From contig JBBRHH010000234.1 of assembly GCA_038222915.1 (NCBI GenBank), forward strand, positions 1 through 8,822: a stretch of 8,822 nucleotides of DNA, read 5' to 3'. Below are positions 1 through 6,249 of the stretch, piece after piece. Made by a program: the position numbers and the translations under genes. The notes beneath the pieces were generated by a model that did not search any database, was not told where the DNA came from, and worked only from the letters and a program-made list of their open reading frames with translations. Within the stretch, counting starts at the first letter, position 1, and the number at the start of each line of letters is the position of its first letter. Source of the DNA: JBBRHH01 sp038222915. Lineage in GTDB: Bacteria; Planctomycetota; Phycisphaerae; Tepidisphaerales; Tepidisphaeraceae.

Positions 1-162
1 CCGGGCAAACGACTCCTGCAACTGGGCCTTCCCGTCCCGCAACGCCTTCACTTCACTGCCCAGAAGCGCAATGCCGCATTCGAGTTTCGCAGTAATGAAA
101 AACTCGTGCATGGCCCGGCGATTATTGATGCGCGGAGCGAGATTGGCCTTGGACTTGGACAT
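1..162 (-). CDS. smpB: SsrA-binding protein SmpB, N-terminal part (cut by window edge)
   Basis: Only the first 54 codons are present; the gene reads off the left edge of the window. SmpB binds tmRNA and delivers it to stalled ribosomes for trans-translation in the cytoplasm. The translation shows the SmpB N-terminal OB-fold signature: an N-N-R-R-A-M-H-E-F segment at residues 13-21 (family form N-R-K-A-x-H-x-Y/F), then G-I-A-L-L-G-S-E-V-K-A-L-R at residues 30-42 and D-G-K-A-Q-L just after. These match the strongly conserved G-x-E-V-K-S-L-R-x-G region of the family. The ATG at 162 is preceded directly by an in-frame TGA, so it is the earliest possible ATG; no good Shine-Dalgarno sequence is visible in front of it. 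It lies 54 bp downstream of the 201-aa gene on the same strand and may be co-transcribed with it. The C-terminal tail cannot be assessed. Confidence 0.93.
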   Translation of the reverse strand, partial: MSKSKANLAPRINNRRAMHEFFITAKLECGIALLGSEVKALRDGKAQLQESFAR

Positions 163-216
163 TCAAGGATGATGGTACGCTTGGAATGTCGGGATGAACA
201 GAAGGGTTCGGAAGTC

Positions 217-822
217 TTATCGCAACGACTGCACCGTCGCGCGCATTGATTCCAGCGCCTCGGCCCAGTCCTCGGTGGTCTGGGTCGTCTCGTAGAGCAG
301 AATGTCGGAGAGGGTGACGAAGTCGCGGTGCTTCAGGGCGGTGGTGATCTCGCGCAGCTGCTGTGAGAAGTTTTGCAGCATGCTGGTTACTGGCAGTCCT
401 TTGACGAGCACCGTTTCCAGGTCGATGCGGAGCAGTTGGGCGGTTTTCAGAACTGATTCCTGGGCGTTTTGCCAGATGCTGAAGCAGCCGCTGAGTTTTT
501 CCAGGGCCTTGCCGGACTGGTTCTGCCGGAGCAGGTCTGCCGCATCGCCTTTCAGGCGATCAGATTCCTGAAGCTGTTCTTCGACCTCGCTGAGAACGTC
601 CAGTGCGAGGCGTTGCGGGTCGGCCGTCTCAATGAAGAGGGTGTGGCCGTCCAGAAGTGTTTTTCGAGTGCTGCTGAGGTTGCCCAGATCAGGTTCCTCG
701 CCGTCGATCAGGACATGCACGACCAGACGGTTGACGGTCTGCAGATGGCTTAGAACCTGCCCAACGGTGTGAAGGCCAAGCTGCTGGGCGGGGATCGCTT
801 CATGATCGACAACAACGGACAT
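217..822 (-). CDS. conserved hypothetical protein, beta-grasp-like N-terminus and helical C-terminus (201 aa)
   Basis: I cannot assign a named function. The product is soluble: it has no signal peptide and no membrane segment. The first 70 residues alternate short hydrophobic strands (S-V-V-V near 2-5, L-V-V-H-V-L-I-D at 33-40, T-L-F-I-E-T at 61-66) with one helix (residues 20-32), and a D-G turn precedes the last strand. This order resembles a small beta-grasp/ubiquitin-like domain, which is inference only. Residues 72-200 are mostly amphipathic helix rich in E, Q, L and A, broken near 140-146 (V-K-G-L-P-V-T), and may form a helical bundle or coiled coil. The overall look resembles uncharacterised proteins I associate with Planctomycetota. 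The ATG at 822 has a GGAG at 829-832 with six bases spacing, so the start is well supported. The gene precedes smpB by 54 bp and is divergent from the receptor operon. Confidence 0.82.
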   Translation of the reverse strand: MSVVVDHEAIPAQQLGLHTVGQVLSHLQTVNRLVVHVLIDGEEPDLGNLSSTRKTLLDGHTLFIETADPQRLALDVLSEVEEQLQESDRLKGDAADLLRQNQSGKALEKLSGCFSIWQNAQESVLKTAQLLRIDLETVLVKGLPVTSMLQNFSQQLREITTALKHRDFVTLSDILLYETTQTTEDWAEALESMRATVQSLR

Positions 823-828
823 GGCACA

Positions 829-832
829 CTCC
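829..832 (-). promoter_or_regulatory. Shine-Dalgarno site of the 201-aa gene
   Basis: Read on the minus strand, GGAG lies six bases before the ATG at 822. This supports that start. Confidence 0.6.
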
Positions 833-955
833 AGGGAAAAACGACTGGGTCCTGTGATGTATCGGCCATCGCGTGCGATCGGCTTGATTTGGTCCGATAA
901 AATGAAGGATGGCGGATGCGGACCCCTCGGCCGCTCTTTGCCTGAAAGCTGCGTT

Positions 956-967
956 GCGGCATGCCGC
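956..967. repeat. 12-bp perfect palindrome (possible operator)
   Basis: GCGGCATGCCGC is self-complementary across its full length. It lies in the divergent intergenic region, 134 bp upstream of the 201-aa start and about 245 bp upstream of the receptor start. It could be a binding site for a dimeric regulator. A G+C-rich palindrome of this size can also occur by chance in such DNA. Confidence 0.35.
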
Positions 968-989
968 GGGGGCGGAATGGAGTGCGCGA

Positions 990-1018
990 TTTATATTCCC
1001 TTTATTCCATGCCGATAA
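990..1018 (-). promoter_or_regulatory. possible sigma-70-type promoter facing the 201-aa gene
   Basis: On the minus strand a TATAAA (995-990, five of six matches to the -10 consensus) lies 17 bases after TTATCG (1018-1013, three of six to the -35 consensus). It sits in the most A+T-rich patch of the intergenic region. The predicted leader would be about 160 bases, and the -35 match is poor, so this is a weak candidate. Confidence 0.22.
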
Positions 1019-1034
1019 TTCCGCCTCGCAACGT

Positions 1035-1065
1035 ATTGGCGAATACCGCTAGAAGGCGTGCCAAT
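1035..1065. repeat. inverted repeat, six-base arms
   Basis: ATTGGC at 1035-1040 pairs with GCCAAT at 1060-1065. Inside, CGC (1047-1049) can pair with GCG (1056-1058) around a six-base loop, giving a two-part hairpin with an internal loop. It could be an operator or part of the 5' leader structure of the receptor transcript. No T-run follows, so it is not an ordinary terminator. Confidence 0.25.
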
Positions 1066-1202
1066 TGTGGGACGGGGCGAATTCGCGGACGACCTGAATC
1101 CGGGTGGGAGGGCCGCTTGTGCGCCGCACCAAATTACACCCGATGTGGGCGCTAGATGCGTTGGCGATGACGGGTTTACCGCTTTCCCAGCCGCGTCAAT
1201 TC

Positions 1203-1207
1203 GAAGG
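1203..1207 (+). promoter_or_regulatory. Shine-Dalgarno site of the TonB-dependent receptor gene
   Basis: GAAGG ends five bases before the ATG at 1213. This is a moderate match and supports that start, which is also the one followed by a normal signal peptide. Confidence 0.55.
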
Positions 1208-1212
1208 TCCAC

Positions 1213-3210
1213 ATGAAAACAAAACGCCGCTTCTTCATCACGCTCTCCCTGACCCTGGCCTGCTGTATGCCCGCACTGGCCGGCGACGCTCCGGATGATC
1301 TCGCGAGCCTGAGCCTGGAAGATCTGATGAAGGTGGAGGTGACCAGCGTCAGCCGTCAGCGGCAATCGGTGGCACAGGCGCCGGCCGCTATCACAGTCAT
1401 TACCAGCGAAGAGATTCGACGATCCGGGCTCACGAGCATCCCGGAACTGTTGCGGCTGGTGCCTGGAATGGACGTGGCGCGCCTCGACGCCAACAAATGG
1501 GTCATTGGGTCCCGCGGAAACTTTGGGCAAACCTACGCCCAGGACCAGTTGGTTCTTTTCGATGGCCGATCCGTTTACACGCCCTTTTTCGGAGGTGTGT
1601 TCTGGGAGACGCAGGATTACATCCTGCAGGACCTGGATCGTATTGAAGCGATCCGCGGACCCGGTGCAACGCTCTGGGGATCCAATGCAGTCAACGGCGT
1701 GATCAATATCACGTCCAAGAGCTCTCGGGACACGCAGGGGTGGCTCCTGACCGGCACCGGCGGCAACATCGACGGCCAGGGCGCCATTCGCTACGGCGGA
1801 AAGATCGACGACTCCACCTTCTACCGCGTCTACACGAAGTACAGCCAGACGCCCCATCTTGAAAGCGCTGACGACCGATGGGATTCACTTCGCGGCGGGT
1901 TTCGTATCGATCGGTATTCCACTCCGAAAGATCAACTGACACTGCAAGGTGACATCTACAGCGTTCACCTGCACGAGACCGACTCATTTGCATCACCCGC
2001 GCCACCGTTCCTAGCACAGTCTCCCAACTCGCTCTATTCCAGCGGCGGAAACATACTCGGCCGGTGGACACATACGTTTAACGAAAAGTCCGACATGGCG
2101 CTGCAGGTCTATTACGACCGGATGGAGCGCGAGACGCTGGCGGATCTCTCCATGGATACGGTCGACCTCGATTTTCAACATCGATTTTCGCCGGCCGCGA
2201 ATCACGAAATCATCTGGGGTTTTGATGTCCGCGTGATGAGTGATCACATCGAGCAGACGTCTCCTATCACACTCGCGGACCCGGACCGCCGGACGAACAG
2301 CATTTATAGTGCTTACGCACAAGATACGTGGGCATTTGTTCCCGATCGGTGGGCCTTGACCGCGGGGTCCAAGGTTGAGTGGAACAACTACACGCATTTC
2401 GAGATCGAGCCGTCCGTCCGACTGCTCTACACGCCAAATCACGACAATTCGTTCTGGGGCGCGATCTCCCGTGCCGCTCACGTTCCCTCACGCTGGGAAG
2501 AAGACGTTCATACCGCCGGCATCACTGAAAGGGCCGGGCCCGGGGGCGTTCCCGTTTTCGTGAACACAAACGGAAACCAGGATAGTCAGTCCGAGATACT
2601 CATGGCCTATGAGTTGGGGTGGCGGACACAGCTTACCAAGTCCCTTTCGTTCGATGTCACCGGCTATTTCAACCAATACAGCCACATTGATAGTTTCGAG
2701 CCTGGCCCGCCCTCGTTCGCGCCAACGCCGTTTCCCCACCTCAACCTGCCTTTGAATATCGCAAATAACATTGCCGGAAATGTCTTCGGTCTGGAGTTGG
2801 CCGTCAATTACCGCGTCACGCCCACCTGGCGTCTGAACGGCTCTTACACGTTCACGGAAATCCAACTCCACACGCTCGGACAGGATGTCGCTGAAGAACA
2901 CACGTATGAAGGGACCGCCCCCCACAACCAGTTCCAGATCCATTCCTATTGGGACATCACCCGCGACGTGGAGTTTAATGCCCACTTGTATTACGTGGAC
3001 AACCTCACCGTGCATGGCCTTGGAAACGGTACGCCCGCGTACATTCGAACCGATCTGGGCATCGTCTGGCGGCCACGTAAGAACCTGGAGATCGCGCTCT
3101 ATGGCCAGAACCTTCTCGACAACAGCCACTTTGAAAGCAGCGGCTACGGATTCAACGTTTCCAGTCCGGTGCCGCGCTCGGTGGTGCTGCAAGTCAGCCT
3201 GACCTTTTGA
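1213..3210 (+). CDS. TonB-dependent outer-membrane receptor, BtuB/colicin-receptor type
   Basis: This 665-aa protein should form a 22-strand outer-membrane beta-barrel with an N-terminal plug and take up, or sense, a ligand with energy from TonB. A signal peptide is clear: basic K-T-K-R-R at 2-6, a hydrophobic core, and A-L-A at 21-23 with cleavage before G-D. The segment D-L-A-S-L-S-L-E-D-L-M-K (29-40), then V-E-V-T-S-V-S-R (41-48, probably the TonB box), is typical of the receptors found beside YfiR and sensor-kinase genes. The plug follows at about 50-170, with V-I-T-S-E-E-I-R-R-S-G, P-E-L-L-R-L-V-P-G, and the hallmark I-R-G-P-G-A-T-L-W-G-S-N-A-V-N-G-V-I-N-I at 147-166. The rest is barrel, ending in V-S-L-T-F with the C-terminal aromatic residue that outer-membrane proteins use for assembly. 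There is no carboxypeptidase-like N-terminal extension and no sigma/anti-sigma signalling extension. The ligand is unknown. It is the first gene of the proposed four-gene operon, 58 bp before the YfiR-like gene. Confidence 0.93.
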   Translation: MKTKRRFFITLSLTLACCMPALAGDAPDDLASLSLEDLMKVEVTSVSRQRQSVAQAPAAITVITSEEIRRSGLTSIPELLRLVPGMDVARLDANKWVIGSRGNFGQTYAQDQLVLFDGRSVYTPFFGGVFWETQDYILQDLDRIEAIRGPGATLWGSNAVNGVINITSKSSRDTQGWLLTGTGGNIDGQGAIRYGGKIDDSTFYRVYTKYSQTPHLESADDRWDSLRGGFRIDRYSTPKDQLTLQGDIYSVHLHETDSFASPAPPFLAQSPNSLYSSGGNILGRWTHTFNEKSDMALQVYYDRMERETLADLSMDTVDLDFQHRFSPAANHEIIWGFDVRVMSDHIEQTSPITLADPDRRTNSIYSAYAQDTWAFVPDRWALTAGSKVEWNNYTHFEIEPSVRLLYTPNHDNSFWGAISRAAHVPSRWEEDVHTAGITERAGPGGVPVFVNTNGNQDSQSEILMAYELGWRTQLTKSLSFDVTGYFNQYSHIDSFEPGPPSFAPTPFPHLNLPLNIANNIAGNVFGLELAVNYRVTPTWRLNGSYTFTEIQLHTLGQDVAEEHTYEGTAPHNQFQIHSYWDITRDVEFNAHLYYVDNLTVHGLGNGTPAYIRTDLGIVWRPRKNLEIALYGQNLLDNSHFESSGYGFNVSSPVPRSVVLQVSLTF

Positions 3211-3268
3211 GACATCCCCGAGTGGATGGCGTGAACAAAGTAAAAACAACCACTGACGACTTGCACAA

Positions 3269-3829
3269 ATGAGACGGGCAATAAAAATCACAATTCTGCC
3301 ATCCACCATCGCTCTGGCGTTGGCGGCATTGCTTGCCTGGCCAGGCCGGACTAAGGCTGACGGTCCGTCGCGCGAATACCAGGTGAAGGCCGCCTTCATC
3401 TACAACTTCATACAGTTCGTGGATTGGCCGTCGTCGGCATTTCCCGACGCCCGTGCCCCGATCATCGTGGGAGTGATCGGCGAGGATCCATTTGGTGGCG
3501 CGCTGGAACAGGTGATGCGCGGAAAAGCAGTCAATGGGCGCAACCTTGCGATCCGTCGCTGCGACAACGTGGATCAAGTGGACGGGTGTCACGTCCTCTT
3601 TGTTGGCGGACTGGACGGCGAGCACCGCGCGGCGGCGCTGGCGCGGGCGGCCACCGGCGGCGTTCTCACCGTCGGCGAAACCGACGACTTCACCCGGTCG
3701 GGTGGCATTATCCAGTTCTTTCTGGATGACCACCGCATCCGTTTTGAAATTAACGCCCGCGCCGCTGAGCAGGCGCACCTGACCATAAGCTCGAAGCTCC
3801 TGCGACTGGCGAGGATCTACGGCAACTGA
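3269..3829 (+). CDS. YfiR family (DUF4154) periplasmic protein
   Basis: This 186-aa exported protein has a signal peptide: R-R-A-I-K near the start, hydrophobic residues about 9-23, and likely cleavage near T-K-A (28-30). The mature part opens with E-Y-Q-V-K-A-A-F-I-Y-N-F (36-47) and F-V-D-W-P (50-54), the hallmark of DUF4154. It continues with G-C-H-V-L-F-V-G (106-113), V-L-T-V-G-E-T-D-D-F (132-141), G-G-I-I-Q-F (145-150), and R-F-E-I-N-A-R-A-A (158-166) before S-S-K-L-L-R-L-A-R (174-182). In Pseudomonas, YfiR holds the membrane cyclase YfiN inactive from the periplasm; by analogy this protein would act on the CHASE8-like domain of the next gene's product. The mature part has only two cysteines (98 and 107). 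An in-frame TGA at 3254 makes the ATG at 3269 the first ATG of the frame. No Shine-Dalgarno sequence is visible, so translation may depend on coupling. The gap to the kinase is 14 bp. Confidence 0.92.
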   Translation: MRRAIKITILPSTIALALAALLAWPGRTKADGPSREYQVKAAFIYNFIQFVDWPSSAFPDARAPIIVGVIGEDPFGGALEQVMRGKAVNGRNLAIRRCDNVDQVDGCHVLFVGGLDGEHRAAALARAATGGVLTVGETDDFTRSGGIIQFFLDDHRIRFEINARAAEQAHLTISSKLLRLARIYGN

Positions 3830-3830
3830 C

Positions 3831-3836
3831 GGGAGG
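3831..3836 (+). promoter_or_regulatory. Shine-Dalgarno site that decides the kinase start
   Basis: GGGAGG ends one base before the GTG at 3838 but seven bases before the in-frame GTG at 3844. The spacing rules out the first and fits the second, so the kinase is taken to start at 3844. Confidence 0.7.
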
Positions 3837-3843
3837 CGTGTCC

Positions 3844-6249
3844 GTGCTGAAAAATGCATCCATTAAGAAAAAGCTCATCGTTATCACAATGATCTGCAGC
3901 GGTTTGGCGCTTGTTCTCGCCGCCACGATACTCGTTACATACGAGTTGCAGGCGCAGCGCATGGCGATGGTCCACGATCTGTCGCTGGATGCAGGTCTGC
4001 TGGCGACTCAAAGTACAGCCGCTCTAAGCTTCGACGACGCAAGGGCCGCCGATGAAATGCTTGCCGCCATGCGCGTCAAGCCGAACATCGTTACTGCTGC
4101 GCTCTACAAAGCCGACGGCCATCTCTTTGCGAATTTCAGCCGCAAGGAGCCCCCGTTGCAGATGCTCTCCGACAGTGTCTTGATGCAACCGCAGTTTGGA
4201 ACGGCGGATCTTGAGCTTAGCCAGCCGGTGATGCTGCAGGGCCGGACCATCGGGGTGATCTTCCTCCGCAAATCGTTGGCACCGCTCAATGCGCATATGC
4301 GCGGCTATGTGTACATTGTCGCAGGGTCGAGCTTTGTCGCGTTTGCGGGCGCAATGATTCTCGCAGCGCGCCTGCAGCGGACGATCACGCGTCCCATCCT
4401 TGCTCTCACCCAGGTTGCGCGACAGGTCTCGGCGGAGAAGACCTATGCCGTGCGGGCCGAAAAGCATTGCAGCGACGAAGTCGGCGTGTTGATCGACTGC
4501 TTCAACGAAATGCTGGACCAGATTCAGCGCAGTGATGTCGAGCTGAGCCGTCATCGCGGCCATCTGGAAGAAGAGGTGACGGCGCGAACCGCCGAGTTGT
4601 CAGGGGTCAACAGCGAATTACTCGGGGCCAAGGAACGCGCAGAAGCCGCCAACCGCGCCAAGAGCGCCTTCCTCGCCAACATGAGCCACGAGATCCGTAC
4701 GCCGATGACCGCGATCATCGGCTACGCGGACACGATGCTGGAACCCGACCAGACATTCTCCGATCGCCAGGATTGCCTTCAGGTGATCCGTCGAAACGCC
4801 CGGCACCTTCTCGAGCTGATCAGCGACATCCTCGATATCTCCAAGATCGAGGCGGATAAAATGACCGTCGAAAAAATCGCCTACGACCTGCCGCATCTGC
4901 TGGTCGAGGTGGTCTCCTTGTTCCGCCCCCGCGCCCTGGAGAAAGGTCTCGAATTTCACCTGGGATGCACGACCCCGATCCCGCAGGAGATTCGCACCGA
5001 CCCGTTGCGGCTTAAGCAGATCCTCATGAATCTTCTCGGCAACGCGCTCAAATTCACGTCGGCCGGCAAAATCGGACTGACCGTCTCCTGTCATGCCGCC
5101 GGACATTCTTCCATCGTCCGGGTTGAAATCAGCGATTCGGGCATCGGCATGACTCCTGAGCAGATCGCCCGGCTCTTCCAACCGTTCGCCCAGGCCGATT
5201 CCTCGATGACGCGCAGATTCGGTGGAACCGGGCTGGGCCTGACCATTAGTCAGCGCCTCGTCCGCCTTCTGGGCGGCGACATCACCATCACCTCCAAAAT
5301 GGGCGTCGGAAGCGTCTTCGCGGTGGAGATCGATGCCGGCTCTCTCGAGGGTGTCCCGATGCTCGACGAATTGAGCGAGGCACTGCTGGCGCACACGCCG
5401 GAAGAAGTTCAAAAGGTAAATCTGAACTGCCGCATCCTGGTCGCCGAGGATGGCCCCGACAATCAGTGGCTCATCTCCATGCACCTGCGAAAAGCCGGCG
5501 CGGAAGTTGTCGTCGCTGACAATGGCAGGATCGCAGTGGATCTTGTCGAGAAGGAGCCATTCGACCTGATCGTGATGGATATGCAGATGCCCGAACTGGA
5601 TGGCTATGGTGCAACCAGCCTTCTGCGGAGCCGCGGCTGCACAACGCCCATCATCGCCCTGACTGCCCACGCCATGGCAGACGACCGGGCCAAGTGCCTT
5701 CAGGCCGGATGCACCGACTACCTCGTCAAGCCGATCGATAAGGCGATGCTGCTTGGCACGTTGCACTATTACCTCCAGCGAAGCCGTGCGGCCCTGCCGG
5801 CTCCCGCTACGCCGCAACCGGCTGAACCGGTCCGAATCGAAAAGGTGGTTCCTGGACCGTCCACTTTGATGTCGCGCCTGCCGGAACAATCCGTTGTCGT
5901 CGAGCCTGAAGTCATCCACAGCGGCTTCGAGAAGGATCCGGATTTCACGGAGGCATTGACGCGATTCGTGGACGGGCTGCCGGCGCGCGTTGCCAAAATG
6001 GGCGTGTTGCTTGAACAGGGCAACGTCGCCGAACTGCACCGCGCCATCCATCAACTCAAAGGCGCTGGCGGCGGCTACGGTTTTGCGCAAATCACCCGCT
6101 CCGCTGCCTCGGCCGAGGTGCGGATCAAGGAGAATCAGCCGCTGGATCTAGTCGCCGCCGAGGTTAAATCGCTGATCGCCCTCATCCGTCGCGTGAAGGA
6201 TTACTCGAAGGAGGGTGAGGAAAATGCGTCACAAAGTTCTAATCATTGA
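3844..6249 (+). CDS. CHASE8-type hybrid sensor histidine kinase with receiver and Hpt domains
   Basis: This 801-aa inner-membrane kinase begins with K-N-A-S-I-K-K-K-L. Transmembrane segment 1 is at about 11-33, a periplasmic domain at about 34-152 (with S-T-A-A-L-S-F-D-D at 57-65, typical of CHASE8, the sensor domain of YfiN), and transmembrane segment 2 at about 154-176. HAMP (177-230) and a coiled coil (232-275) follow. HisKA carries S-H-E-I-R-T-P with phospho-His 282. The HATPase has the N box (N396, N400), D-S-G-I-G (431-435) and G-G-T-G-L-G-L (460-466). A receiver domain (529-645) has E535/D536, phospho-Asp 579, T607 and K629. After a proline-rich linker (650-670), an Hpt domain (about 693-785) has A-I-H-Q-L-K-G with phospho-His 736. 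All key residues are present, so a full His-Asp-His relay is expected, ending on the regulator encoded next. The GTG at 3844 was chosen from Shine-Dalgarno spacing. The 3' end overlaps the regulator gene by 26 bp. Confidence 0.93.
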   Translation: MLKNASIKKKLIVITMICSGLALVLAATILVTYELQAQRMAMVHDLSLDAGLLATQSTAALSFDDARAADEMLAAMRVKPNIVTAALYKADGHLFANFSRKEPPLQMLSDSVLMQPQFGTADLELSQPVMLQGRTIGVIFLRKSLAPLNAHMRGYVYIVAGSSFVAFAGAMILAARLQRTITRPILALTQVARQVSAEKTYAVRAEKHCSDEVGVLIDCFNEMLDQIQRSDVELSRHRGHLEEEVTARTAELSGVNSELLGAKERAEAANRAKSAFLANMSHEIRTPMTAIIGYADTMLEPDQTFSDRQDCLQVIRRNARHLLELISDILDISKIEADKMTVEKIAYDLPHLLVEVVSLFRPRALEKGLEFHLGCTTPIPQEIRTDPLRLKQILMNLLGNALKFTSAGKIGLTVSCHAAGHSSIVRVEISDSGIGMTPEQIARLFQPFAQADSSMTRRFGGTGLGLTISQRLVRLLGGDITITSKMGVGSVFAVEIDAGSLEGVPMLDELSEALLAHTPEEVQKVNLNCRILVAEDGPDNQWLISMHLRKAGAEVVVADNGRIAVDLVEKEPFDLIVMDMQMPELDGYGATSLLRSRGCTTPIIALTAHAMADDRAKCLQAGCTDYLVKPIDKAMLLGTLHYYLQRSRAALPAPATPQPAEPVRIEKVVPGPSTLMSRLPEQSVVVEPEVIHSGFEKDPDFTEALTRFVDGLPARVAKMGVLLEQGNVAELHRAIHQLKGAGGGYGFAQITRSAASAEVRIKENQPLDLVAAEVKSLIALIRRVKDYSKEGEENASQSSNH
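6208..6214 (+). promoter_or_regulatory. Shine-Dalgarno site that decides the regulator start
   Basis: AAGGAGG lies inside the 3' end of the kinase gene and ends nine bases before the ATG at 6224. The in-frame GTG at 6215 abuts it with no spacing and cannot be the start used with this site. Confidence 0.7.

Larger units (their letters stand above)
823..1212. other. 390-bp divergent intergenic region with small palindromes
   Basis: This stretch separates the minus-strand 201-aa/smpB pair from the plus-strand receptor operon, so it must hold promoters for both directions. I see no credible coding frame (short frames only, without homology that I recognise), no tRNA, and no cobalamin or c-di-GMP riboswitch signature. 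It holds a 12-bp perfect palindrome (956-967), a 10-bp perfect palindrome (1077-1086) and an inverted repeat of six-base arms (1035-1065). An A+T-rich patch at about 990-1020 stands out from the G+C-rich surroundings and is the most promoter-like part. No strong sigma-70 or sigma-54 promoter is evident for the receptor operon. Confidence 0.7.

Noticed and set aside
823..1212. Possible cobalamin or c-di-GMP riboswitch upstream of the receptor operon
   Set aside because: TonB receptors and c-di-GMP genes are common riboswitch targets, so I looked for the cobalamin-box and GEMM conserved segments. I found neither. A covariance-model scan would settle it.
1213..1290. Receptor as a lipoprotein, because of the A-C-C near residues 16-18
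   Set aside because: The residues before the cysteines do not fit a lipobox (T-L-A before C17), while A-L-A at 21-23 is a normal signal peptidase I site.
991..1857. 288-residue open frame on the minus strand from the receptor gene into the intergenic region
   Set aside because: Most of it mirrors the receptor plug region, which is clearly coded on the plus strand. The translation has no family motif, and the intergenic part alone gives no support.
3211..3268. Possible terminator between the receptor and the YfiR-like gene
   Set aside because: AGTGG at 3221-3225 can pair with CCACT at 3250-3254, but the stem is only five pairs, the loop is long and no T-run follows. Read-through is more likely.
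2488..3399. 303-residue open frame on the minus strand across the receptor end and the YfiR-like start
   Set aside because: It spans the junction of two well-supported plus-strand genes and shows no recognisable domain, so it is treated as a shadow frame.
4618..6090. 490-residue open frame on the minus strand, antisense to the kinase
   Set aside because: It lies wholly inside the kinase gene, whose domains and catalytic residues are unmistakable. The antisense product shows no recognisable domain. Long antisense frames are common in G+C-rich genes.
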